This document shows, piece by piece, positions 9,324 through 16,586 of a stretch of DNA of 64,000 bases. The DNA is taken from NCBI RefSeq assembly GCF_014647655.1, contig NZ_BMPP01000018.1:24150-88149 (forward strand), in the 5' to 3' direction. The DNA comes from Deinococcus malanensis (GTDB lineage Bacteria > Deinococcota > Deinococci > Deinococcales > Deinococcaceae). The notes beneath the pieces were generated by a model. That model was not told the DNA's origin and ran no database searches. It saw only the letters and a list, made by a program, of their open reading frames with translations. How positions within the stretch are numbered: the first letter of the stretch is position 1; every line of letters starts with the position of its first letter. The position numbers and the translations under genes were made by a program.

Positions 9324-9686
9324 ATGCTAGGCATCATGTTCATTCGTGCGTCTTGGCCTTCATGTGAGCAGATCAATCCCCAGACTCGGCCGGACGCCTT
9401 CTGGGTGGAATGCACGCCCGCCGAAGCCCTCGGCCTGACGCCGGAGCTGAACCCGGAGCATCAATGGCAACTCGAGTATCGACCGGACTGGCCGTTATGC
9501 TTCCTGATCTCCCGAGATGGCCAGTACGTCGCCCCTCATGAGTTCGTCTTCCCTTACTCGGGTATGTGGAACGGCTACAACCCATTCGTAGCCATCAAGC
9601 CCGTGACGATCAGCAGTCTGGCAGAACTGAGTAACATCCAGATCATTCCCCATCACTGGGAGTGGCCCAGCGAGTTACAGGCTTAA
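9324..9686 (+). CDS. Protein of unknown function downstream of HNH gene (120 aa)
   Basis: No family is recognised. The product is rich in Trp and Pro (RASWPSCEQ, EYRPDWPLC, HHWEWPS) and looks like a compact soluble domain. The GGAGGG at about 9310-9315 places the start at the ATG at 9324, not the upstream ATG at 9261. It begins 72 nt after the HNH stop, and the zinc-ribbon gene starts one base after its own stop, so the three are probably cotranscribed. By context it might be an accessory or immunity partner of the HNH protein; this is inference only. Confidence 0.5.
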   Translation: MLGIMFIRASWPSCEQINPQTRPDAFWVECTPAEALGLTPELNPEHQWQLEYRPDWPLCFLISRDGQYVAPHEFVFPYSGMWNGYNPFVAIKPVTISSLAELSNIQIIPHHWEWPSELQA

Positions 9687-9687
9687 C

Positions 9688-9966
9688 GTGGGCTCCCTCT
9701 ACCTCTTTACGTGTCCCTCCTGTCAGTACAAGGCTGAAGTTTCTGGGGGCCAGGACTACGGGATGGCGGCCACGACCACCACGATCTCGTGTATGGACTG
9801 CAAAAAGCTGCGGGACGTGGTCATCGGTCAGTTCGGTCGTGTCGACCGAGAACCCAATTGCCCTCGCTCCAAAAAGCACCGCTGGGAAATTTGGACTGTC
9901 GGGGGCCCTTGTCCCCGTTGTCATGCACCTATGGAACAGGGGCAAGAAACCCGTCTATGGGACTAA
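9688..9966 (+). CDS. Small zinc-ribbon protein
   Basis: A 92-residue protein with cysteine pairs at the start (CPSC), middle (CMDC) and end (CPRCH), plus a lone CP before the last pair. It resembles a widespread small zinc-ribbon family beginning GxxYxFTCPxC. The GTG start follows the previous gene's TAA by one base, implying translational coupling. Zinc binding is a strong inference from the knuckles; function is unknown. Its place behind HNH suggests a nucleic-acid-linked role. Confidence 0.6.
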   Translation: MGSLYLFTCPSCQYKAEVSGGQDYGMAATTTTISCMDCKKLRDVVIGQFGRVDREPNCPRSKKHRWEIWTVGGPCPRCHAPMEQGQETRLWD

Positions 9967-10050
9967 CAGTTAGGTGTGTCGGCTCTTGTCAGCCCACCTT
10001 GAACCAACGAGGCCTAACAGCGCCGCCCCTCAGAGGACCGAAGCAGCTGA

Positions 10051-10677
10051 TCACCGTCCATCGACATTCAGCAGCCATTCGCTGTGAAGAGCGGAGGCCA
10101 GGGCGATCACCTCTTTCTCTGCGGACGCCACCGACCCTTGGAAACCGCTCGGCCCACGGCTGCCCTCAAACCAGGGCAACAGCAGCATGCTGACCGGACG
10201 GTGCAGGGTCGGCGGATCCGTGACGGCGAAGAGCGTCTGTGCCCAGCGGCGGTACTTGCCCGTTGGGCCGCGATAGGCAGAGAAGCCAAACATCGCGTGA
10301 CTGAGGTCACCCAAGTGGTAGTCCAGCCCGTAGCCCCAGCGGGCGAACTTGTCCGGGTTGCGACGGATGTTCGCGATGTTCTTGCTCACGGCATGTATTT
10401 TTCCTCGCCGCTCTGCCTTCCCCACGTAGAGCGGGCTGAAGTCATGCTGTGGCCCGAAGCCCATCAAGTAAACCAGGCCCGTCCACTGCTCCTGGGCGAG
10501 ACCTTCCTCGATGAGTTCGATCATGGCGGTCTCGAACAGGACGGAGCGGGTCAGGATCCGGCGGTCCCCTGCTTTTCCGCGTTGATGCGTTTGCACCTGG
10601 AGATCGTCATTCGTTTCGAACAGTGGAGCGAATCGGGCACCAGGAAAAGCGTCCAACCAAGCTTGCAGGACCGTCAT
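10051..10677 (-). CDS. GIY-YIG-type nuclease-like protein, second gene of a pair
   Basis: A 208-residue protein. A GIY-YIG-like core is visible: GLVYLMGF (68-74) as the GIY strand, LYVGKA (83-88) as the YIG strand, basic residues after it, an acidic cluster SAEKEV (186-190) that can supply the catalytic Glu, and a terminal Asn (LLN, N204). The ~55-residue insertion between YIG and Glu regions is larger than in minimal members. The start ATG overlaps the stop of the upstream gene as ATGA, so the two are translationally coupled. Known GIY-YIG proteins include UvrC, homing endonucleases and type II restriction enzymes; no specific subfamily is recognised here. Confidence 0.55.
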   Translation of the reverse strand: MTVLQAWLDAFPGARFAPLFETNDDLQVQTHQRGKAGDRRILTRSVLFETAMIELIEEGLAQEQWTGLVYLMGFGPQHDFSPLYVGKAERRGKIHAVSKNIANIRRNPDKFARWGYGLDYHLGDLSHAMFGFSAYRGPTGKYRRWAQTLFAVTDPPTLHRPVSMLLLPWFEGSRGPSGFQGSVASAEKEVIALASALHSEWLLNVDGR

Positions 10678-11171
10678 CGGGCTTGGCCCTCATGGTTCAG
10701 CAGCCGCAGCGGATACGCGCCCGCCGCCAGACCGACGAGTTGATACTCTACGGCCCCGATCGTCGTCGGGAATCCTGGGAGCGGAGGGAACTGCACTTGA
10801 GTCTCCCCCACCAACAGAAGGTCGAGGTCAAACCGAACCGTCTCATGGCCTTCGCGCAAGAACCGCTGGCGCCAGCGGGCGTAGCTGCCTTCGCCCTTAG
10901 TGAGGCCAGCTAGGTGCTGGGTCCACCGGGTGACCGGGGAACGCGCCTTCCCCACGTAGGCGGGAGTGATTTCTTCGGGCCGACGTTCACTTAAGACATA
11001 GACGTATTCAGGAGCCCTCTGCCGGCCGGCCAGGGTGGTCAGGCGGGCCAGCACGGTGCGGCGGTCAATGGCCTCGCCTTTCTGCGCGAACTGGACGCTG
11101 AAGGGCTGATGCTCCGCCATCCAGGCTTCGAAGAGCACCCGTTTGCGGAGGGCATCCCCAGCTTCGCTCAT
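10674..11171 (-). CDS. GIY-YIG-type nuclease-like protein, first gene of a pair
   Basis: A 165-residue protein with the GIY-YIG signature in order: EYVYVL (56-60), AYVGKA (71-76), R82 in VTRWTQH, E142 in GAVEYQL and N159 in LLNHEG. These match the Tyr, Gly, Arg, Glu and Asn positions of the fold. It overlaps the next gene by 4 bp and is divergent from the DUF6884-type gene at 11232 across a 60-bp gap. The product is almost all fold, with about 50 residues before it, so specificity may come from the partner protein. A nuclease role is inferred from the residues. Confidence 0.58.
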   Translation of the reverse strand: MSEAGDALRKRVLFEAWMAEHQPFSVQFAQKGEAIDRRTVLARLTTLAGRQRAPEYVYVLSERRPEEITPAYVGKARSPVTRWTQHLAGLTKGEGSYARWRQRFLREGHETVRFDLDLLLVGETQVQFPPLPGFPTTIGAVEYQLVGLAAGAYPLRLLNHEGQAR

Positions 11172-11231
11172 GGACCCATTCTCTCAGACGAGGTTGGAGG
11201 TGGGCTGACTGGCGGTTTGGCATGATGGGGC

Positions 11232-11708
11232 ATGTCGGGAATCCTGGTGATTGTGCCGTGTGGAGCGAGCAAGATCTGGGCCAAGCAGCCGGACGCTGGC
11301 GCGGTTCAAGCCCAGGACGCCTATACGGGACCGCCGTTTGTGCTGCACCGGCAGTATGCGGAGCGCTTCGGAGATCAGTGGGTGATTTTGAGCGCCAAAT
11401 ACGGGTTTCTCCAGCCTAAGCAGCTGCTCCCCGAACAGTACGAAGTAACGTTCAAGAAAGCCGCCACGCGGCCTATCTCGGTCGCGGAGTTGCAGAGCCA
11501 AGTCCGCCTCCTGCACCTCCACCAGGTCAACACAGTGGTGGGCTTGGGGGGTGTGGAGTACCGCCGCGCTATCGAAGGCGCCTTTCAAGGGCTCGGCACG
11601 ACCCTGATGTTTCCTTTCGCGGGCTTGTCGCTGGGCTACAGCATGCAGGCGGTCAAACGCGCCCTCCAGGCTTCTCTCCCTGAGGGCCAGCTGCCACCTT
11701 GGCCTTGA
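11232..11708 (+). CDS. DUF6884-type protein
   Basis: A 158-residue protein that opens ILVIVPCGASKIW and contains DAYTGPPF, YAERFGDQWVILSAKYGF and VVGLGGVEYRRAI. I recall this pattern from proteins carrying the DUF6884 label. The GLGG and CGxSKIW blocks suggest a nucleotide- or base-binding pocket, but no reaction is established to my knowledge. GATGGGG just upstream may serve as a ribosome-binding site. It is divergent from the GIY-YIG pair, so the three may share a control region. The IS remnant begins right after its stop. Confidence 0.6.
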   Translation: MSGILVIVPCGASKIWAKQPDAGAVQAQDAYTGPPFVLHRQYAERFGDQWVILSAKYGFLQPKQLLPEQYEVTFKKAATRPISVAELQSQVRLLHLHQVNTVVGLGGVEYRRAIEGAFQGLGTTLMFPFAGLSLGYSMQAVKRALQASLPEGQLPPWP

Positions 11709-11716
11709 CCCGGTAT

Positions 11717-11839
11717 TGCGTAGCTGAAGTTAAGCAGCTGTAGTTGGCGTTCGAACGTCAAGGGAGTCAAGTAACCAAGTGCGCAACGCTGACGGTGGTG
11801 GAAAACCTCGATGAACTCAAAGATGGCCTCATTCCCCAA
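11717..11839 (-). pseudogene. IS3-family transposase C-terminal remnant
   Basis: The minus strand encodes EAIFEFIEVFHHRQR followed directly by CALGYLTPLTFE, the C-terminal signature of IS3-family OrfB transposases (usually IFEYIEVFYNRQR-LHSALGYLTP). Two or three residues between RQR and ALGY are missing, and everything upstream of this tail, including the DDE core, is gone. It lies between the DUF6884-type gene and the unknown gene ending at 11842. It marks past IS activity in this stretch. Confidence 0.7.
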
Positions 11840-11841
11840 GG

Positions 11842-12165
11842 TTAGTAGCGGTCCAGCTCAAGAAGTACTTGAGCAAGGAAGTTCCCGGAAGAGATGACGG
11901 CACCGCTGCCACTCTGTCCTCCTTGGAAGTTCGCACCCTTCTCCTCAAGGGTAATTACGTACTCGATGCCTTGTCCTAGTCCTAGAGTGAAGTGAACCCA
12001 TAAATTGCACTCCCGACCAAGCTCCCATGCTTTTGCCCACCCGTCGTTTGAGAGAAGGAAGAGGACCCCACGCGTATCGTTTTCACTTAGTACCAAATAA
12101 CTTGTTCCAAGGGGCAATGCCAGGCGTTTGTTTACGAGGTGTGCGCCTGAGGTAGCTAATCCCAT
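11842..12165 (-). CDS. Hypothetical protein (107 aa)
   Basis: No family recognised. Starting at the ATG at 12163-12165 the product is a mixed alpha/beta-looking protein (LALPLGTSYLVLSEN, GVLFLLSNDGWAKAWELGREC). Its codons use more A/T than the housekeeping genes, in keeping with the lower-GC stretch to about 14 kb. The frame continues upstream to 12229 without an ATG, so an N-terminal extension from a rare start is possible. The stop falls just where the transposase remnant begins, so the C-terminus could have been altered by the insertion. Confidence 0.35.
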   Translation of the reverse strand: MGLATSGAHLVNKRLALPLGTSYLVLSENDTRGVLFLLSNDGWAKAWELGRECNLWVHFTLGLGQGIEYVITLEEKGANFQGGQSGSGAVISSGNFLAQVLLELDRY

Positions 12166-12378
12166 ACCTCTAGGTTGACACAAGGCGTGAGAGTAGAGCC
12201 CGTAGGAACGATTAGAATCGGGCCATCCTCACTCCACCCAGAGTGACGTCCCAGAACTTTACACCCGTTCTTGGCAGCCTCTAGGTGACATCCCCACCTA
12301 AACAATAGAAACAATCAAAGTCTTACTTCGCCCGTGTCGAAGTCCTGGTAGAAGTCCAATTGGTACACTCGACAGCAC

Positions 12379-13404
12379 ATGCCCAACGCGCAGGAACGTA
12401 TTAGGGAAGCTGTAAGTGCCATCCAGACATGGTTAGCCCATACACCAAATCCTGGCGAGGCGGTGGTCAGACAGGCTATTGTCCTGCGGCTCCTGCACGC
12501 TGCCGGGTTTGACATATGGAACCCCGCCGAGGTCGTCCCTGAGGAAACCAACGCTACGGGCAACCGTTCGGACTTTTTGGTTCGTACTGAGAAAGGCAAG
12601 TTCGCCCTCGAACTCAAGGGAATGAATGTCACGCTAGGAGCCACGCAATTCCAGCAAGCAGCCACCTACGCAGTAAACGAGGGAACTCGCTGGGCAATAG
12701 TCACCAATGGTCGCGTATGGATCGTCATTGACGAACACTTACCTGGGAAGTGGGAGGAGCGCGCGACCCTCAAGCTTGAACTGGGTCAGGAGGGTCAGAC
12801 CTTTACGGACGATCTTGCCGCATTGCTGAATGTTGATACTTGGAAGGCTGATGCATTTGCAAATGCTGTGCAAGACATCAAGCGTCGTCAGCAACAAAGA
12901 CTGGATGAGGCGCGCATTCGTAGGGAAAAGACTGCAATTGTGCAAGCAGTCATGGAACAGTTCGGTATTCAAACCTTCGAGCTGGCCGCGACCGCCGCAG
13001 CCGAGATGAACCGAATCACCGAGACTGAACGAGATGTACTGTTGGGAAAGAGATCAATTATCCAGCCTTCCGAAGGCATCCTGTTTACCTACAAGATCCT
13101 TGGTGCAGTAGCCCATGCAATCTATAACCCCACCGCTAGGACGTGGACGGTGAAAGCAGGTAGTACTGCCCTGAACCGAGTCTCAGGTGATAGTAGTGGG
13201 CTAGGAGCCGGGAAGCGGCGGCTGGCGATGATTGCCGCAGGGCACCTTACCGAGAAGAGCGAAGAATACCTGGAATACCTCGAAGACAAGGAATATGCCA
13301 GCCCTAGCACGGCCGCAGTCGATATTTCAGGCAAAGCCCAGAACGGATGGGCTGTCTGGAAAGATGACCAGGGTAGGCCCGCCCAACACCACCGTCCTAC
13401 CTGA
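12379..13404 (+). CDS. PD-(D/E)XK (HsdR_N-like) protein with DUF4357 domain
   Basis: A 341-residue protein. Residues ~15-130 resemble the N-terminal nuclease of type I restriction HsdR subunits: VLRLLHAAGFDIWNP, then D65 in GNRSDFLV and E78-L-K80 in ALELKG, the PD-(D/E)XK triad. A helical, charged middle follows. The C-terminal ~100 residues look like DUF4357 (AGSTALNRV, then SPSTAAVDISGKAQNGWAVWK). No helicase motor, methylase or specificity gene is nearby, so it is not a full type I system. Codon use is less GC-rich than in flanking core genes, suggesting transfer. TACACT, 9 nt upstream of the ATG, may be the -10. Confidence 0.7.
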   Translation: MPNAQERIREAVSAIQTWLAHTPNPGEAVVRQAIVLRLLHAAGFDIWNPAEVVPEETNATGNRSDFLVRTEKGKFALELKGMNVTLGATQFQQAATYAVNEGTRWAIVTNGRVWIVIDEHLPGKWEERATLKLELGQEGQTFTDDLAALLNVDTWKADAFANAVQDIKRRQQQRLDEARIRREKTAIVQAVMEQFGIQTFELAATAAAEMNRITETERDVLLGKRSIIQPSEGILFTYKILGAVAHAIYNPTARTWTVKAGSTALNRVSGDSSGLGAGKRRLAMIAAGHLTEKSEEYLEYLEDKEYASPSTAAVDISGKAQNGWAVWKDDQGRPAQHHRPT

Positions 13405-13492
13405 CCCTGGCTCTTAGAAATCTGAGGGTCGAGGCGCGCGCAAGCGAAATGGCCCATGCGTCCAGATCGCCAACCCGGTACCGTGCGGGTGC

Positions 13493-14062
13493 ATGAGTCT
13501 GGACTACACCGCTGGGTGCGTGAACTTCCGAGATGTTGGCGAGTGGCTGAATCTGATCACAGGACAGCCGCTCCTCCATCACGGGCGTCTTCTCCGTGGC
13601 GGCAAGCTCGATCACGTCACGGATGCGACATCCATCAGGGAGCCGGCGACTGTGATGAATCTCAGGCGGGGACCAGATCGTCCCACGTGGCTGTTTGGAG
13701 CTCAGCAGATTCATCTTCCGGCTGATGACGGCGTTGAGAACTACGACACGCAGCATCCAAAGGTGCGCCGGTGGCTGGGCAAAGTGGTTCATACGGCCGC
13801 TGCTCCGGAGACCGAGCTCCCGCTCTTGCTCCACTGCACCTCAGGCAAGGACCGGACGGGTGTGGCCATCGCGGCCATCCTTTTCGCCTTAGGGGTCGCT
13901 CCAGCGTTGATCACGGAAGAGTACCTGCTGAGCGATGGAGCAGTGAGACGGGAGTGGATAGAGCAGGCCATTGCTGGTTTTGCGAAGATGGACGGGTACT
14001 TTGACGGCGTGAACATCCCGACACTTCAGCAGAGGTTTTGCCTTGGAACTGTCCAGAACTGA
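13493..14062 (+). CDS. Cys-dependent tyrosine/dual-specificity phosphatase family protein
   Basis: A 189-residue protein with the CX5R loop HCTSGKDRTG (C115, R121) and NFRDVG near the start, as in bacterial tyrosine or lipid phosphatases. The general acid is probably an Asp in the PADDGVENYD stretch. TACCGT at 13479-13484 lies 8 nt before the ATG, fitting a leaderless start. The substrate (phosphotyrosine, phosphoinositide or other) cannot be told from sequence. It is the last gene before the tRNA cluster and the end of the accessory stretch. Confidence 0.75.
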   Translation: MSLDYTAGCVNFRDVGEWLNLITGQPLLHHGRLLRGGKLDHVTDATSIREPATVMNLRRGPDRPTWLFGAQQIHLPADDGVENYDTQHPKVRRWLGKVVHTAAAPETELPLLLHCTSGKDRTGVAIAAILFALGVAPALITEEYLLSDGAVRREWIEQAIAGFAKMDGYFDGVNIPTLQQRFCLGTVQN

Positions 14063-14261
14063 CCCCAGCAGACGCGGGTTCAAGTCAGCAGTTGCACCTA
14101 GTAGGCTTCAGCAGATACAAACACCAGTCAATGCCTCAGAGAGGTCAGGCCCCTTGGAAAACGAAGTGATGCACTCAGAGAAGGGATTAGAGCTGGCAAA
14201 CCTAGGCTCTGGCTTCGTAAGGCACAAACAAGTCACGCCTTTCCCCTGGCCCCGGAGTCGT
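14063..14261. other. Gene-free spacer between phosphatase gene and tRNA cluster
   Basis: About 200 bp without a convincing gene. I looked for a copy of the tRNA-Arg 3' end that would mark an attachment site and did not see one. Confidence 0.4.
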
Positions 14262-14263
14262 AA

Positions 14264-14292
14264 AGAAAAAACTCCCTCTAGGAGGGAGTTTT
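14264..14292 (-). terminator. Rho-independent terminator of the tRNA cluster
   Basis: Read on the minus strand: ACTCCCTCC, a short loop, GGGAGT, then TTTTTTCTTT. A 7-9 bp stem with a strong T-run immediately downstream of tRNA-Arg. Confidence 0.85.
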
Positions 14293-14295
14293 CTG

Positions 14296-14374
<79 letters not shown>

Positions 14375-14386
14375 CCTGATAAGTTT

Positions 14387-14474
14387 TGGCGAAGAGGGAG
14401 GGATTCGAACCCTCGATACCTTGCGGTATACACCCTTAGCAGGGGTGCGGTTTCAACCACTCACCCACCTCTCC
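14387..14474 (-). tRNA. tRNA-Ser (anticodon GCU)
   Basis: Class II tRNA of 88 nt including encoded CCA. Acceptor GGAGAGG pairs with CCTCTTC (one G-U), discriminator is G, the anticodon loop is CTGCTAA, and a long variable arm precedes GGTTCGAATCC. Confidence 0.96.
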
Positions 14475-14488
14475 AACCTGGGTATTTA

Positions 14489-14582
<94 letters not shown>

Positions 14583-14644
14583 TGGGTGCGTCTCAGGTGC
14601 TGTCCTGAGCGCGAGGGGAAGTATAGGGGGGAGGTTGGAAGTTG

Positions 14645-15901
14645 TCAACGCATCCGGCGGATCAACGCAAGCAGGGCCAGCACCCCGGCGCCCAGTGCCG
14701 CCCAGCTTTCATACCGCCGGGACGCTTTGATATGTCCGTGCAGCACTGCCTCTAATGCCTCTTCGTGAGGGGTACGGGCTGGCGCAGGACACGTGCTGGC
14801 CGGCAGGCTCAGGTCCGCGAAGAGCACGTCTGTGCGGTAAGTGTTCTCGCGCGGATGGCCACTGTGAGCCGCAAGGTCAAGACCGCTCTGCCGCAACTGC
14901 TCAGCAGGGCCCTCCTCCACCCAGGGGGCCAGCGCGAGAAAGCCCTGACGGGGCGGAGTCATCACGTAGCTGAGGGGTTCGGGAGCATCCTCGGGGCGGC
15001 CAGTGATGGCACTCTGGCCATCAAAGGTCAGGTCCAGCAGGTTGCCGACGACCATCGGATTGACGGCGTAGCGGATGCTCCGGCCGCCAGTGGTGGCTGT
15101 CCAGCTGCTTTCCAGCCAGGCTACGGGCTGGTCACGGACCTGCTGGGGATCAGGCGGCAACCCCTCCAGAGACGTCCATGGAGCACCGTTGGCATCGGGC
15201 TGCAGCAGTACCGTGCAGCCCTGGGCTTCCAGGCGCCCGATCACGTCCCCACGGAAAGCATCCAGGCTGATCGCCACACCCAGGTCCCCGACCGGCGTCG
15301 GAAACACCCGCAGTTCATCCAGGCGGCCAGGGGTCAGGTCCCCTCCCGCCCGTTCCTCGGCGGGCGTGAGATGCACCTTGTCAGTCGCCCCAATCAGGTT
15401 GCCCTGAGGCCCGAGCAACACCGTCTGGTTGGTCAGCACGCCGGGCTCACGCTTCAGATGCCGGCCATGGCGCACATATCGGGGCATGGGCGTGCTGCCG
15501 CAGCAGAGATAGACTCCGTATTCACGGGCCAGGTCCCGGCAGGTGTGCAGGTACAGGCGGGTATTGGGCTCGCTGCCTGCAAGCTGCAGGGCACGCACCG
15601 GACTGATCCGTTCGCGCAGCATCAGCGGCAGGGCCGACGCCAGACGGGCCAGAAACAGCGCGGCGGCGGCCCGCTCGAAGGTACTGAGTCGCGGCGCCCA
15701 GGGAGCCCCACGCAACACCAGGGGAAGACCATTGAGTTCGGTCAGGACCACCAGGGTCGGCCGGTCTGCGCTCAGGTGGGGGCGGGCCTGCTCCAGCTGA
15801 GTTCGCATCCAGCGGCGAAATGCCGCGGCGCTGGTGAAGTCCTGGGCATGCCACTTGGGCTGGACAGCCACCACACGGAAATGTCTCTCACCGGACGCCA
15901 T
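14645..15901 (-). CDS. Nitrilase-fold (carbon-nitrogen hydrolase) protein with Cys-to-Ser active site and C-terminal membrane anchor
   Basis: A 418-residue nitrilase-superfamily protein. The Glu (E55 in VLTELNG) and Lys (K175 in TDKVHLTPAE) of the Glu-Lys-Cys triad are present, but the nucleophile position in GVAISLDAF is serine (S212, codon AGC). The last ~20 residues (LGAGVLALLALI then RRMR) form a membrane anchor. TACGCT at 15908-15913 lies 6 nt before the ATG at 15901, so the longer frame to 16372 is not used. It is divergent from the pxp operon, with 46 bp between start codons. It may be a non-hydrolytic or altered-specificity member; a one-base error making Ser of Cys is possible but would need checking. 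Confidence 0.78.
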   Translation of the reverse strand: MASGERHFRVVAVQPKWHAQDFTSAAAFRRWMRTQLEQARPHLSADRPTLVVLTELNGLPLVLRGAPWAPRLSTFERAAAALFLARLASALPLMLRERISPVRALQLAGSEPNTRLYLHTCRDLAREYGVYLCCGSTPMPRYVRHGRHLKREPGVLTNQTVLLGPQGNLIGATDKVHLTPAEERAGGDLTPGRLDELRVFPTPVGDLGVAISLDAFRGDVIGRLEAQGCTVLLQPDANGAPWTSLEGLPPDPQQVRDQPVAWLESSWTATTGGRSIRYAVNPMVVGNLLDLTFDGQSAITGRPEDAPEPLSYVMTPPRQGFLALAPWVEEGPAEQLRQSGLDLAAHSGHPRENTYRTDVLFADLSLPASTCPAPARTPHEEALEAVLHGHIKASRRYESWAALGAGVLALLALIRRMR

Positions 15902-15947
15902 GAGCCCAGCGTACCTGCCCTGCGCCACAACATGAAATGATGCACGC

Positions 15948-16586
15948 GTGACACACGGCCTGAATGCGGACACGCCGCGCTTCGAGGTACTGGGCGACGC
16001 GGCCCTGGTGGTGCATTCCCGCCGCGCCCAGGCGCTGAGGGCCAGCCTGCTCGCCTCTCCCCTGTCGGGCGTACGTGAGACCGTGCCAGCCCTGAACGTG
16101 CTGACCGTGCTGTTCGATTCCCTGCAGGTGGATCCCGTTGAGCTCGAGGCGGGCCTGCGCACCCAGCTGAGCCTCCTGGATGAGGAAGATGGCACAACCG
16201 GCCGCGAAGTCATCATCCCGGTGGTTTTCAATGGGCAGGATCTGGGGTGGTGCGCGGCACATGTGGAGCTGAGCACGCCGGCCTTCATCGAAGCCCTGTG
16301 TAACCTTCCTCTGGAGGTCGCGTTTCTGGGATTTACTCCGGGGTTTGCCTTCCTGACGGGTCTGCCGCCCACGTTTCAGATGCCGCGCCTGACTACACCG
16401 CGTGAGCGGGTTCCGGCTGGAAGCGTGGCACTGGGCGGGCCCTGGGCGGGAGTGTACCCACGGGAGACGCCGGGCGGCTGGCGGCTGATTGGCCACACAG
16501 ACGCACCCCTGTTTGATCTCAGCCGTCCTGAGCCTCTGCTGTGGCAGCCCGGAGACCGCGTGCGCTTTCAGCCGGTGGTTCCGTGA
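15948..16586 (+). CDS. pxpB: 5-oxoprolinase subunit PxpB (KipI-like)
   Basis: A 212-residue subunit of the ATP-dependent 5-oxoprolinase PxpABC, which opens pyroglutamate to glutamate. It has the KipI/carboxyltransferase subunit C hallmarks: LGFTPGFAFLTGLP, then TPRERVPAGSVALGG and GWRLIGHT. The GTG start gives MTHGLNADTPRFEVLGDAAL, the usual N-terminus. It overlaps pxpC by 4 bp (GTGA). The order here is B-C-A. The Bacillus homologues also modulate sporulation kinases, but the three-gene context supports the metabolic role. Confidence 0.9.
   Translation: MTHGLNADTPRFEVLGDAALVVHSRRAQALRASLLASPLSGVRETVPALNVLTVLFDSLQVDPVELEAGLRTQLSLLDEEDGTTGREVIIPVVFNGQDLGWCAAHVELSTPAFIEALCNLPLEVAFLGFTPGFAFLTGLPPTFQMPRLTTPRERVPAGSVALGGPWAGVYPRETPGGWRLIGHTDAPLFDLSRPEPLLWQPGDRVRFQPVVP

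Noticed and set aside
15902..16372. N-terminal extension of the nitrilase-like gene
   Set aside because: It would run through the pxpB gene on the other strand, and a leaderless signal fixes the start at 15901.
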